Assembly (NCBI RefSeq): GCF_015627125.1
Contig: NZ_VTDO01000001.1
Coordinates: 558,001 to 622,000 of the forward strand
Length of the DNA stretch: 64,000 bases
Reading direction: 5' to 3'
Origin: Acinetobacter rathckeae
GTDB taxonomy: Bacteria; Pseudomonadota; Gammaproteobacteria; Pseudomonadales; Moraxellaceae
Shown piece by piece: positions 28,305-35,418 of the stretch. Within the stretch, counting starts at the first letter, position 1, and every line of letters begins with the position of its first letter. A program made the position numbers and the translations under genes. The notes beneath the pieces were generated by a model. It made no database searches, was not told where the DNA came from, and was given only the letters and a program-made list of their open reading frames with translations.

Positions 28305-29522
28305 TTAGTGCTCAGCCCACTCAACCGATGAAAGGTCAATCCCGTCTTTGTACATATCCCAAAGCGGAGATAAATCACGTAACTTCTCAACAGCTGATTT
28401 TGTGATGGCAATCACATGGTCAATCTCTGCTTCAGTGGTATATTTACCAAAACTAAAACGAATTGAGCTATGTGCGAGTTCATCAGATAAACCAAGTGCT
28501 CGAAGTACATAAGATGGCTCTAGTGTTGCAGACGTACATGCTGAACCACTTGATACAGAAATATCTTTAAGTGCCATCATGAGTGATTCGCCTTCAACAA
28601 AGTTAAAGCTCACGTTTAGATAGTTTGCAACATTATAAACAGGATGGCCGTTTAAAAATACTTGCTCTAGGTCTTGTAAACCATTCCAAAGACGGTCACG
28701 TAAAACACGTAGTCTTTCTTGTTCAGCCACCAGATTTTTACCTGCAAGCTCAAATGCTTCACCCATACCTACAATTTGGTGAGTTGCAAGTGTGCCTGAA
28801 CGCATACCACGTTCGTGTCCACCACCATGCATTTGTGCTTTTAAACGCACACGTGGTTTACGGCGTACATAGAGTGCACCAATGCCTTTAGGGCCATATA
28901 TTTTGTGTGCAGAAAAGCTCATTAAGTCGACTTTAAGTGTACTTAAATCAATGTCTACTTTACCTGCCGCTTGTGCTGCATCAACATGGAAAAATGTTTT
29001 GTTGGCACGGGTCAGTTCGCCAATAGCAGCGACATCAGTGATCGTACCAAGTTCGTTATTTACCATCATCAGTGACACTAAAACTGTATCTGGGCGTAAT
29101 ACTTTAGCAACCATATCTGGAGTAATTAAACCCGTTTTTGGTTCAGGTTCAATATACGTAATTTCAAAACCTTCTGACTCAAGCTCACGACAGGTATCTA
29201 AAATTGCTTTGTGTTCAATTTTACTGGTAACAATATGCTTACCTTTTTGTGAGTAAAATTGTGCAATACCTTTAAGTGCAAGGTTATCTGCTTCAGTTGC
29301 ACCAGAAGTCCAGACAATCTCACGAGGGTCAGCTTTCACAAGGTTGGCAACTTGCTCTCTTGCGTACTCTGCTTTTTCCTCAGCTTGCCAACCATGGGCA
29401 TGTGAGCGTGAAGCAGGGTTACCAAAAGTACCATCAAAGGTAAGACATTCCATCATGCGTTCCGCCACGATAGGGTCTACTGGTGTTGTTGCTGCATAAT
29501 CAAGATAGATTGGACGTTTCAT
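28305..29522 (-). CDS. iscS: Cysteine desulfurase IscS
   Basis: PLP enzyme that removes sulfur from cysteine and delivers it as persulfide to IscU and tRNA-modifying proteins. The 405-residue protein starts [17 protein letters not shown]. The PLP lysine lies in [17 protein letters not shown] (about 207) and the mobile active-site cysteine in [18 protein letters not shown] (about 329). [13 protein letters not shown] is also conserved. The chosen ATG at 29522 overlaps nothing and stands one base after the iscR stop; the open frame runs further up into iscR but has no family match. Confidence 0.97.
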   Translation of the reverse strand: MKRPIYLDYAATTPVDPIVAERMMECLTFDGTFGNPASRSHAHGWQAEEKAEYAREQVANLVKADPREIVWTSGATEADNLALKGIAQFYSQKGKHIVTSKIEHKAILDTCRELESEGFEITYIEPEPKTGLITPDMVAKVLRPDTVLVSLMMVNNELGTITDVAAIGELTRANKTFFHVDAAQAAGKVDIDLSTLKVDLMSFSAHKIYGPKGIGALYVRRKPRVRLKAQMHGGGHERGMRSGTLATHQIVGMGEAFELAGKNLVAEQERLRVLRDRLWNGLQDLEQVFLNGHPVYNVANYLNVSFNFVEGESLMMALKDISVSSGSACTSATLEPSYVLRALGLSDELAHSSIRFSFGKYTTEAEIDHVIAITKSAVEKLRDLSPLWDMYKDGIDLSSVEWAEH

Positions 29523-29523
29523 G

Positions 29524-29997
29524 TTAAATACCTGTCGCCTGTAAGGTGGCTGAATCAAGATGTGCTGATTTTTGGCGGATAGCTACAGTTTGTACATTCT
29601 TTGCAGATGTAAGGTCAGCGAGCGATATCTTTGCTAAATAATTTTCAATATGGTTTGACAAATCATGCCAAAGGTCGTGTGTAAGGCACATTGCACCATT
29701 TTGACAATTGCCTTGATGGTCACAACGTGTTGTATCGACGGTCTCATTTACAGCTTCGATCACTTCTAATACTGTGATTTCATCTGCACTTTTCGCAAGG
29801 TGATAGCCACCGTTTGCACCACGTACACTAGATACGAGGCCGTTGCGTTTGAGTTTAGCAAACAGTTGTTCCAAGTAAGCCACTGAGATAGTCTGACGGG
29901 TTGCTATTTCAGTCAGTGTAATGGTTTTATCTGCTGGTTGTAACGCAAGATCTAAAAGGGCAGTCACTGCGTAGCGACCGCGAGTTGTTAGGCGCAT
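29524..29997 (-). CDS. iscR: Fe-S cluster-sensing regulator IscR
   Basis: Rrf2-family repressor; with its 2Fe-2S cluster it represses the isc operon, and as apo-protein it activates other targets. The 157-residue product has the winged helix [19 protein letters not shown] with [17 protein letters not shown], and the cluster ligands Cys92, Cys98, Cys104 and His107 in [18 protein letters not shown], identical in number to E. coli IscR. The start at 29997 gives the family N-terminus; the frame runs 21 codons further up through the promoter region and should be ignored. It leads the isc operon and has a type 1 site over its promoter. Confidence 0.96.
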   Translation of the reverse strand: MRLTTRGRYAVTALLDLALQPADKTITLTEIATRQTISVAYLEQLFAKLKRNGLVSSVRGANGGYHLAKSADEITVLEVIEAVNETVDTTRCDHQGNCQNGAMCLTHDLWHDLSNHIENYLAKISLADLTSAKNVQTVAIRQKSAHLDSATLQATGI

Positions 29998-30031
29998 GAC
30001 TCGATACACATATTTAAGACTAGATAGTACA

Positions 30032-30060
30032 ATTTTAAGAATCCTGACTAAAATAGTCAA
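30032..30060 (-). promoter_or_regulatory. isc operon promoter with overlapping IscR type 1 site
   Basis: On the minus strand TTGACT (30055-30060), a 17-base spacer and TAAAAT (30032-30037) form a strong sigma-70 promoter. The -35 element is part of TTGACTATTTTAGTCAGG (30043-30060), which matches every position of the inner 18 bases of the published type 1 IscR consensus (YYGACTRWWWYAGTCRRS). Transcription should start near 30025, about 28 bases before the iscR ATG. Holo-IscR binding here would block polymerase, giving the known negative feedback. Confidence 0.85.
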
Positions 30061-30107
30061 GTTTTAACTCATATAAAAATGATGACGGTATTTATAGGCC
30101 AAAATTT

Positions 30108-30755
30108 TTAATGAACATGGCTATATATTAACGCAATAATTAAGCTTAATGTAATGATAAAAAAGATAATATTAATTCTTTTTTGCGATGATTGAATGTG
30201 TCGAACACGATTTTTTAGCTGTTTGTTTTCTACATATAAGTGATTGATTTTAGCACGTTGTTGGTCGATTTTCTCTAATAAAGCAGATGTGCGCAGTGGT
30301 GAGCTTGTAGTGTCTTTTTTATGGCTAGGTGTGAAAATCCATTTTTTCCAATCGCTACCAAGGTGAGGAAGCGATAAAGAAATAAGGAAATCTCTGAGTT
30401 GATCTTTAGTCGTTGCATCTTCAGTATAAATTTTTATGCCATAAATGCTTCTTTTATTGCCCAAGGCCAATGCCTGAACATAGCCAAAAATTGTACTGCT
30501 GATTTCTAGCGTTGTTTTTTGCTCTGGTGTATTTAGGTTAAAGAGTAAGCCTTTGTTTGTGAAGCTGACATAAAAATTGAAGTAGGGAATATAGCAATTT
30601 ACTTTGAGCACAATATTGTTACTTACAAATGGTTGAGCTTGTTGCTGTACCATATTGTCATGTTTGAAAACAAAGCTGTAGAACGTTTCTAAGCCAATCA
30701 TGAGTGTTTCAAGTAAGAAAGAAAGTAATTTTTTTTCTTCTGTTGGTGTTTTCAT
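30108..30755 (-). CDS. Uncharacterised coiled-coil, C-terminal membrane anchor protein
   Basis: I do not recognise this 215-residue protein with certainty. The first 125 residues are a soluble alpha/beta region (LETFYSFVFKHDN, GLLFNLNTPEQKTTLEISS, FGYVQALALGNKRSIYGIKIY); the order of a beta sheet followed by an odd helix resembles the SCP2-like fold of UbiJ, though similarity is weak. Residues about 155-190 are a predicted coiled coil (LLEKIDQQRAKINHLYVENKQ), and the last 22 residues form a hydrophobic anchor (INIIFFIITLSLIIALIY). Such a tail suggests attachment to the inner membrane with the body in the cytoplasm. It is upstream of iscR on the same strand, but the isc promoter lies between, so it is a separate unit. 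Confidence 0.7.
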   Translation of the reverse strand: MKTPTEEKKLLSFLLETLMIGLETFYSFVFKHDNMVQQQAQPFVSNNIVLKVNCYIPYFNFYVSFTNKGLLFNLNTPEQKTTLEISSTIFGYVQALALGNKRSIYGIKIYTEDATTKDQLRDFLISLSLPHLGSDWKKWIFTPSHKKDTTSSPLRTSALLEKIDQQRAKINHLYVENKQLKNRVRHIQSSQKRINIIFFIITLSLIIALIYSHVH

Positions 30756-31116
30756 GATTGGGAGTCCTCAATAAAGTGGCGTTATATACAATGAAAGTGT
30801 ATTTATGTTTGTCTTATGACTTCATATTCGTCAAGATTTACTTTAGCCACTTAAAAGCTGATTTATATTGGCTATCTAAAATAGATCAAAAGTCAAAATC
30901 TAGCAAGGACATGCCATCTATTGCTGAATTGTTGCATACTTCTTATGCATGTTCTTGAGGTGTAAGCATGTCTCTATAGATGTTTGCTTTTGTTGGTATC
31001 TGGTGCCACTTTGGGCAAAGTAAACTGATGAAAAGCAGATGTTTTGACAAAAAATATGTGTTTTCGTGCTTTTTTTGTTTTTTTAAAATTAAAAAGTATG
31101 AAAAGCCATAGCTGAG

Positions 31117-31163
31117 TCTTGCCTTTTGCCCCAAAGCATTGATATAAAGGCACTGAGGCAAGA
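31117..31163 (+). promoter_or_regulatory. Candidate hupB promoter region; intergenic 30756-31214
   Basis: TTGCCT (31119-31124) and TATAAA (31143-31148) stand 18 bases apart, about 65 bases before hupB. The eight-base inverted repeat TCTTGCCT / AGGCAAGA (31117-31124 and 31156-31163) brackets this promoter and could be a regulator site. A TTGACA at 31044-31049 has no -10 at the right distance. I see no credible gene in this 459-base gap; reading frames there lack ribosome binding sites. Confidence 0.35.
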
Positions 31164-31214
31164 GATAGAACATGACTAGATCTTAAATAGACCATACTAG
31201 AGGACATAATCTTC

Positions 31215-31487
31215 ATGAATAAATCAGAGTTAATTGATAACATTGCACAAAATGGGGGATTGTCAAAGGTTGATGCTGGTAAAGCACTTGACGCAACGAT
31301 TGCTTCAATTACAAAAGCATTACAAGAAGGCGATGCGGTAACGTTGGTTGGCTTTGGTACGTTTGCGGTAAAAGAACGTGCAGCACGTACAGGCCGTAAC
31401 CCTAAAACTGGTGAAGAGTTACAAATTAAAGCGAGCAAAGTGCCAAGCTTTAAAGCAGGTAAAAGCCTAAAAGATGCGGTTGCTTAA
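31215..31487 (+). CDS. hupB: DNA-binding protein HU-beta
   Basis: Nucleoid-associated DNA-bending protein. The 90-residue product begins [27 protein letters not shown] and contains the beta-arm motif [30 protein letters not shown] with the DNA-intercalating Arg-Asn-Pro. Length and sequence match HU rather than IHF. AGAGGA lies ten bases before the ATG. ppiD follows, the same order as hupB-ppiD in E. coli, but a terminator separates them. Confidence 0.96.
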   Translation: MNKSELIDNIAQNGGLSKVDAGKALDATIASITKALQEGDAVTLVGFGTFAVKERAARTGRNPKTGEELQIKASKVPSFKAGKSLKDAVA

Positions 31488-31500
31488 TTACAACTTGCAT

Positions 31501-31528
31501 AAAAGCGCGCCTGAAGGCGCGTTTTTTT
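31501..31528 (+). terminator. hupB terminator
   Basis: CGCGCC-TGAA-GGCGCG hairpin (31506-31521) followed by T7, 18 bases after the hupB stop. A standard intrinsic terminator. Confidence 0.9.
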
Positions 31529-31618
31529 ATTCACACTCATAAATAAATCTGGCGTAATACATGCATTGATGGTGTTATTTCAGTTAGAATTGCAGACAAA
31601 TAAGATATTGGAATACAG

Positions 31619-33484
31619 ATGGAATCGTTTCGTAAACTGATTAAAGGTTGGTTAGGTATTGTATTACTTGTTTTATTCCTAATTCCTTTGGCACTTGTGG
31701 GTATTGAAGGCTATTTTAGTGGATCAAACAAGGGAGATGTTGCTAAAAAAGTCAATGGTCAAGCCATTTCAAATAAAGAACTTGATGAGTTGGTGAAATC
31801 TTACCAACAACAGTACTTACAGTATGTTCAAGGAGATGAATCTCTTTTGAACACAGGTGTTATTAGAGAGTCAGCGCTTAATACTTTAATTGCTAGAACA
31901 TTACTTTTACAGCAAGCTGGTAAACTCGGTATTCAAATGAGTGATACTCAATTTGTACAAATGTTATCTCAGCTCCCTGACTTTCAAGTCAATGGTAAGT
32001 TCAGTAATGAAGTATTTGGAAATTACTTACGTAGCCGTGGTATTACTAAAGAGGCATTGTTGGCAAATTTACAGCAAGATCATGCTTTGAAAATGCTCAC
32101 TGCTACAGCATCAAGTTATGCTTTAACCAGCAAACAAGGTGTTGAAAACTTTGTTAACCTACAATCTGAACAACGAGAGCTGTATTTATCAAGCATTAAA
32201 TTAGATGAGTACAAAAAAGGAATCACAATATCAAACCAAGATGTTGCGGATTACTATGAAAAGCATAAAGCTGAGTTTAGACGTAGTGCGTCTGTAGATG
32301 TAGACTATGTGGTGGTGAAGCCAAGCATGTTTACGCAAACAGCGCCAATAACAGATGCTGAGTTACAGCAAGCATATACGCAATATGTAGATGCACAAAA
32401 AAATAATGCATTGAAAAAAGTTCGTCATATTCTGATTACTAAAGATACCCGCAGTGACGCAGATGCACTCAAGTTGGCAAATGACGTTGAAGCTAAAATT
32501 AAAGCAGGTTTATCCTTTGCAGATGCGGCTAAACAATTTTCAGAGGATCCAACATCTAAATTGCAAGGTGGTTTAATCCAAGATTACCAAGCAGGAACAT
32601 TGGGTTCAACTGAGTTTGATGATGCTGTAAAAGCATTAAAAGACAATACAATTTCTGCACCTGTAAAAACAAACTTTGGTTACCATATTATTGATGTGAA
32701 GACTGATGCTGTAAAAGTCGTGCCATTTGAGCAAGAAAAAGCAGCACTTCAAGCCAGTCTGGAAAAAAGTAAGCTTGCAAATGTGTATACAGATACTGTG
32801 AATAGCTTGAATGATGCTGCAGTGAATGCAGATGCTTTAGATGTAATTACACAGCAAGTAAAAACAGCTTCAATTCAAAGTGCTAAAAATGTGACTTTAT
32901 GGACAAGCAATACTTATTTAAGTCAGCCTCTTGTTAAAGCAAAATTGTTTAATGATGATGTAAAAAATGGTGATCATAATATTTCAACGAGCATTGCTCT
33001 TGCCAATGGTGAAACGTTGTGGTTGAAAATACGTCGCTACTATCCAGAAGGTTTACAGACTTTAGAGCAGGCAACAGATGCCATTAAAGCAACATTGTTA
33101 AATAAAAAAGCAGCAGCGATTGCAACCGCAAAAATTGCAGCTACGCTAGAGGCCTTTAAAACACAGCCTGCAGCTGAAGTACTTGCTAAAAGTGCGATTA
33201 AGTTTGAGAAACCTGCATTATTTAGTCGTCAAAATCTGAAAAAAGATATTGCTGATGTTGCCTTTACGCAGCCTATACCTAAAGCAGGTATGTGGTCTGT
33301 AGGTACAGCAGATTTATCTGATGAACTCGTAATTGTGGCTGTATCTAAGGTTGATCGAGATGCATTTACTAAGCTCACACCAGAGCAAGTTCAGCAAGCA
33401 ACAAAAGCCTATCAGCAACTTCATGGTGAGCAGGAATTGGCAGATTATATTGATTACTTAAAGTCAGTCGCAAAAATTAAGTAA
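31619..33484 (+). CDS. ppiD: Periplasmic folding chaperone PpiD
   Basis: Inner-membrane anchored chaperone at the exit of the SecYEG translocon. The 621-residue protein has a short cytoplasmic N-terminus, one transmembrane helix (GWLGIVLLVLFLIPLALVGIEGYF, about 10-33), a SurA-like N-terminal chaperone domain (about 35-240), one parvulin domain (about 265-355, KKVRHILITKDTRSDADALK to FGYHIIDVK), and a long C-terminal helical region. This architecture is PpiD rather than SurA, which has a signal peptide and two parvulin domains. The hupB-ppiD neighbourhood supports it. A terminator follows at 33499-33540. Confidence 0.93.
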   Translation: MESFRKLIKGWLGIVLLVLFLIPLALVGIEGYFSGSNKGDVAKKVNGQAISNKELDELVKSYQQQYLQYVQGDESLLNTGVIRESALNTLIARTLLLQQAGKLGIQMSDTQFVQMLSQLPDFQVNGKFSNEVFGNYLRSRGITKEALLANLQQDHALKMLTATASSYALTSKQGVENFVNLQSEQRELYLSSIKLDEYKKGITISNQDVADYYEKHKAEFRRSASVDVDYVVVKPSMFTQTAPITDAELQQAYTQYVDAQKNNALKKVRHILITKDTRSDADALKLANDVEAKIKAGLSFADAAKQFSEDPTSKLQGGLIQDYQAGTLGSTEFDDAVKALKDNTISAPVKTNFGYHIIDVKTDAVKVVPFEQEKAALQASLEKSKLANVYTDTVNSLNDAAVNADALDVITQQVKTASIQSAKNVTLWTSNTYLSQPLVKAKLFNDDVKNGDHNISTSIALANGETLWLKIRRYYPEGLQTLEQATDAIKATLLNKKAAAIATAKIAATLEAFKTQPAAEVLAKSAIKFEKPALFSRQNLKKDIADVAFTQPIPKAGMWSVGTADLSDELVIVAVSKVDRDAFTKLTPEQVQQATKAYQQLHGEQELADYIDYLKSVAKIK

Positions 33485-33498
33485 TTGATGCAAGTTAG

Positions 33499-33540
33499 GG
33501 TCACTGCTATGGCACGTCTATACAGTGACCTTAATTTTTT
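33499..33540 (+). terminator. ppiD terminator
   Basis: GGTCACTG (33499-33506) pairs with CAGTGACC (33523-33530), extended by TTAG/TTAA with one G-U; a T-rich tail ends at 33540. It separates ppiD from the leader transcript of the DAHP synthase gene. Confidence 0.75.
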
Positions 33541-33550
33541 TGATTAGCAC

Positions 33551-33579
33551 TTGTCAGCATAGAAAAAATAGCGTATTTT
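33551..33579 (+). promoter_or_regulatory. Promoter of the aroG leader transcript
   Basis: TTGTCA (33551-33556), 17-base spacer, TATTTT (33574-33579); expected start about 33586. It lies just after the ppiD terminator and about 27 bases before the aromatic-rich leader reading frame, so the whole leader would be transcribed together with aroG. Confidence 0.65.
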
Positions 33580-33612
33580 AAAATGAGATCATATTTATTT
33601 TGAAGACAATAC

Positions 33613-33669
33613 ATGACCTTATTGATGCAATCTGTTTTTTCATACGTATACTTTTGGCACTTTAGATAG
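33613..33669 (+). CDS. Putative leader peptide, Phe/Tyr/Trp rich
   Basis: An 18-codon open frame translating to MTLLMQSVFSYVYFWHFR, then TAG. Six of the nine residues 9-17 are aromatic (Phe9, Tyr11, Tyr13, Phe14, Trp15, Phe17). A second possible start is Met5 at 33625. The Shine-Dalgarno is modest (GAAG about ten bases before the first ATG). Its stop codon is immediately followed by the pairing segments and terminator described at 33670-33749, and DAHP synthase, the entry enzyme for Phe, Tyr and Trp, is the next gene. This is the layout of pheL- or trpL-type attenuators, where ribosome stalling at these codons reports shortage. Existence of translation is inferred, not shown. Confidence 0.7.
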   Translation: MTLLMQSVFSYVYFWHFR

Positions 33670-33709
33670 TTGCCCCTATGCGTATGGGCAAAAGATAGGT
33701 TGCCCATCA
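33670..33709 (+). promoter_or_regulatory. Alternating RNA pairing segments of the aroG attenuator
   Basis: Four segments can pair in mutually exclusive ways. A is TTGCCC 33670-33675; B is ATGGGCAA 33684-33691; C is GTTGCCCATCA 33699-33709; D is TGATTGGCAAC 33721-33731, which overlaps the 5' arm of the terminator. A:B gives six pairs, B:C eight pairs, C:D ten of eleven pairs. C mimics the terminator's 3' arm, so C:D is a plausible antiterminator and B:C an anti-antiterminator. Additionally 33641-33650, inside the Tyr codons, can pair with 33677-33686 (ten pairs, one G-U). Confidence 0.65.
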
Positions 33710-33716
33710 TATTTAT

Positions 33717-33749
33717 AACCTGATTGGCAACAGCCAATCAGGTTTTTTT
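33717..33749 (+). terminator. Intrinsic terminator of the aroG attenuator
   Basis: Perfect 12-base stem (AACCTGATTGGC 33717-33728, GCCAATCAGGTT 33733-33744, loop AACA) followed by T7 (33743-33749). It is 144 bases before the aroG start codon and 47 bases after the leader stop codon, so it can only end the leader transcript. Confidence 0.92.
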
Positions 33750-33772
33750 ATGTCATTTTTTGGAGATTTCAC

Positions 33773-33862
33773 ATGGCTGACCAATTTAACTTTTACTTTA
33801 TCTATAGCCAATTTTGCCTAGCACAAGATACTCAACATCAAATACGATCTTCCCAGAAATAA
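33773..33862 (+). CDS. Second small reading frame, Phe/Tyr rich, ahead of aroG
   Basis: A 29-codon open frame starting MADQ and continuing QFNFYFIYSQF, so six of residues 5-14 are Phe or Tyr; the remainder is polar (Gln, Ser, Arg). GGAG at 33762-33765 stands seven bases before the ATG, a better ribosome binding site than that of the first leader frame. It ends 31 bases before aroG, and a small hairpin GGGT-TTCG-ACCC (33868-33879) lies between its stop and the aroG Shine-Dalgarno (AAGGA 33883-33887). It could be a second sensor acting on aroG translation, or a small protein. I know of no family for it. Confidence 0.5.
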   Translation: MADQFNFYFIYSQFCLAQDTQHQIRSSQK

Positions 33863-33893
33863 AGTAAGGGTTTCGACCCCCTAAGGATATAAA

Positions 33894-34913
33894 ATGAATA
33901 CTGTTGTTACTCCTGTTCAAGAACAAACGCTTCCTACACCACAGCAACTTAAAAAAGATTTGCCACTTTCTAGCACACTTAAAGCACAAATTACACAGCA
34001 TAGACGTACTGTAGATGCCATTTTAGCGGGTCAAGATGACCGTTTATTGCTCATTATGGGACCCTGTTCGATTCACGACCCTGTTGCGGTTGTAGAATAT
34101 GCGAAAAAATTACAAAAGCTACAATTAGAAGTGAAAGATCGTATTTTTATTGTGATGCGTGCTTATATTGAAAAGCCAAGAACAACAGTGGGCTGGAAAG
34201 GCTTTTTATATGACCCAATGTTAGATGGTAGTGCAAATTTAAAACAAGGGATTGAAAAGTCTCGTGCGTTGTATCTTGAATTGGTTGCGGCTGGTATTCC
34301 CATTGCGAGTGAAATTTTAAACCCAATGGCCACAGGCTATTTTGATGATTTAATTGCTTGGGGAGCGATAGGGGCAAGAACATCTGAGTCACAAATTCAT
34401 CGTGAAATATCAAGTAGCTTGCCGTTTGCAGTAGGCTTTAAAAATGGTACAGATGGTTCCGTACAAATTGCATTAGATGCAATACAATCTGCTGCGGCAA
34501 AGCATGATTTCTTTGCCCTTGGGCAACACGGTGGGCCAGTACTCAAAAGTAGTTTAGGTAACCCATTTCCACACTTAATTTTACGTGGTGCAAATACGGG
34601 TACAAACTATGATGCACAATCTGTGCAAGTCATTAAAGAAAAAGTAGGTGAAAAAATGCCTGCTTTAGTGATTGACTGTAGCCATGGAAATAGTGGAAAA
34701 GACCCATTAAAACAACCTGCTATATTAAAGCAGATCGTTGCAGAAAGAGCTTTAACGCAAGTTAGGGGGGTCATGGTTGAAAGTCATTTGCTGGATGGTG
34801 CTCAGAAAATTTCAACCAATATGACTTATGGTCAATCTGTAACGGATGGCTGTTTGGGGTGGGAGAAAACCGAGCAGTTGGTGTTACAAGTCTATTCAGA
34901 TTTATCTGCTTAA
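33894..34913 (+). CDS. aroG: 3-deoxy-7-phosphoheptulonate (DAHP) synthase, class I
   Basis: Joins phosphoenolpyruvate and erythrose 4-phosphate in the first step of the shikimate pathway. The 339-residue TIM-barrel protein shows LLIMGPCSIHDP (metal Cys and PEP loop), RAYIEKPRTTVGWKGF, SEILNPM, GARTSESQIHRE, SLPFAVGFKNGTDG, and LRGANTGTNYD. It is the AroF/AroG/AroH type with allosteric N-terminal extension. Whether it is Phe-, Tyr- or Trp-inhibited cannot be told here; I use aroG as the general symbol. AAGGA is six bases before the ATG. The leader described at 33551-33893 suggests control by aromatic amino acid supply. Confidence 0.93.
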   Translation: MNTVVTPVQEQTLPTPQQLKKDLPLSSTLKAQITQHRRTVDAILAGQDDRLLLIMGPCSIHDPVAVVEYAKKLQKLQLEVKDRIFIVMRAYIEKPRTTVGWKGFLYDPMLDGSANLKQGIEKSRALYLELVAAGIPIASEILNPMATGYFDDLIAWGAIGARTSESQIHREISSSLPFAVGFKNGTDGSVQIALDAIQSAAAKHDFFALGQHGGPVLKSSLGNPFPHLILRGANTGTNYDAQSVQVIKEKVGEKMPALVIDCSHGNSGKDPLKQPAILKQIVAERALTQVRGVMVESHLLDGAQKISTNMTYGQSVTDGCLGWEKTEQLVLQVYSDLSA

Positions 34914-34923
34914 GTGAAGTGTA

Positions 34924-34953
34924 AAAAATACAGGCCGATTGGCCTGTATTTTT
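34924..34953. terminator. Bidirectional terminator between aroG and gcvH
   Basis: Thirteen-base perfect arms (AAAAATACAGGCC / GGCCTGTATTTTT, loop GATT). It ends aroG (+) and also takes in the gcvH stop codon (-). Confidence 0.92.
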
Positions 34954-35326
34954 ATAGTCCTGCTTCGTAGTCTGTACTCGATAGTAGGTTATCTATATCA
35001 TTGATATTGTCTGGTTTTATTTTATAGATCCAACCTTTGCCGTATGGGTCATCATTAATAAAATCTGGGTCATCATCAAGGGTTTCATTGACTTCAACCA
35101 CGGTGCCTGAAATAGGCATGTGAATGTCTGAGGCTGTTTTTACAGATTCTACAACACCTGTTTGGGTGGTTGCTTCAATATGTTGACCCACTTCAGGCAG
35201 TTCAACATAAACTAAATCACCTAGTGCATCTTGTGCATGGTCTGATATGCCTGTAATAACTAAATCACCTTCGACTTTAGCCCACTCATGTGTTGTGGCA
35301 TATTTTCGATCTGCTGGGTGGTTCAT
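34952..35326 (-). CDS. gcvH: Glycine cleavage system H protein
   Basis: Lipoyl carrier protein that shuttles the aminomethyl group between the P, T and L proteins of glycine cleavage. The 124-residue product has the lipoylation site [14 protein letters not shown] with Lys63 as the modified residue, and the N-terminal [20 protein letters not shown] text. gcvT and gcvP are not in the window, so this is a stand-alone gcvH. It lies between the aroG terminator and the cysB terminator and is monocistronic. Confidence 0.95.
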   Translation of the reverse strand: MNHPADRKYATTHEWAKVEGDLVITGISDHAQDALGDLVYVELPEVGQHIEATTQTGVVESVKTASDIHMPISGTVVEVNETLDDDPDFINDDPYGKGWIYKIKPDNINDIDNLLSSTDYEAGL

Positions 35327-35370
35327 AACAGTGTCCTATTTTATCTGAAGTTTTATTGTATCTTGAAGTG

Positions 35371-35404
35371 AAAAAACCTGCTAATGGTGATCAGCAGGTT
35401 TTTA
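35371..35404 (-). terminator. Terminator after cysB
   Basis: AAAAACCTGCT (35372-35382) and AGCAGGTTTTT (35393-35403) form an 11-base stem with a 10-base loop; on the minus strand it is followed by a T-run. It ends the sbp-cysTWA-cysB transcript ahead of gcvH. Confidence 0.85.
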
Positions 35405-35418
35405 TCAATAAGCGTTCA

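Noticed and set aside
30758..30958. 66-codon plus-strand frame upstream of hupB
   Set aside because: Starts with TTG, lacks a ribosome binding site, overlaps the start region of the divergent gene, and has no recognisable family features.
30974..31438. 154-codon minus-strand frame across hupB
   Set aside because: Mostly antisense to the certain hupB gene; the protein has no family features and codon structure follows hupB's complementary strand.
33541..33737. Minus-strand frame across the aroG leader
   Set aside because: It would read the complement of the attenuator and terminator and has no ribosome binding site or family match.
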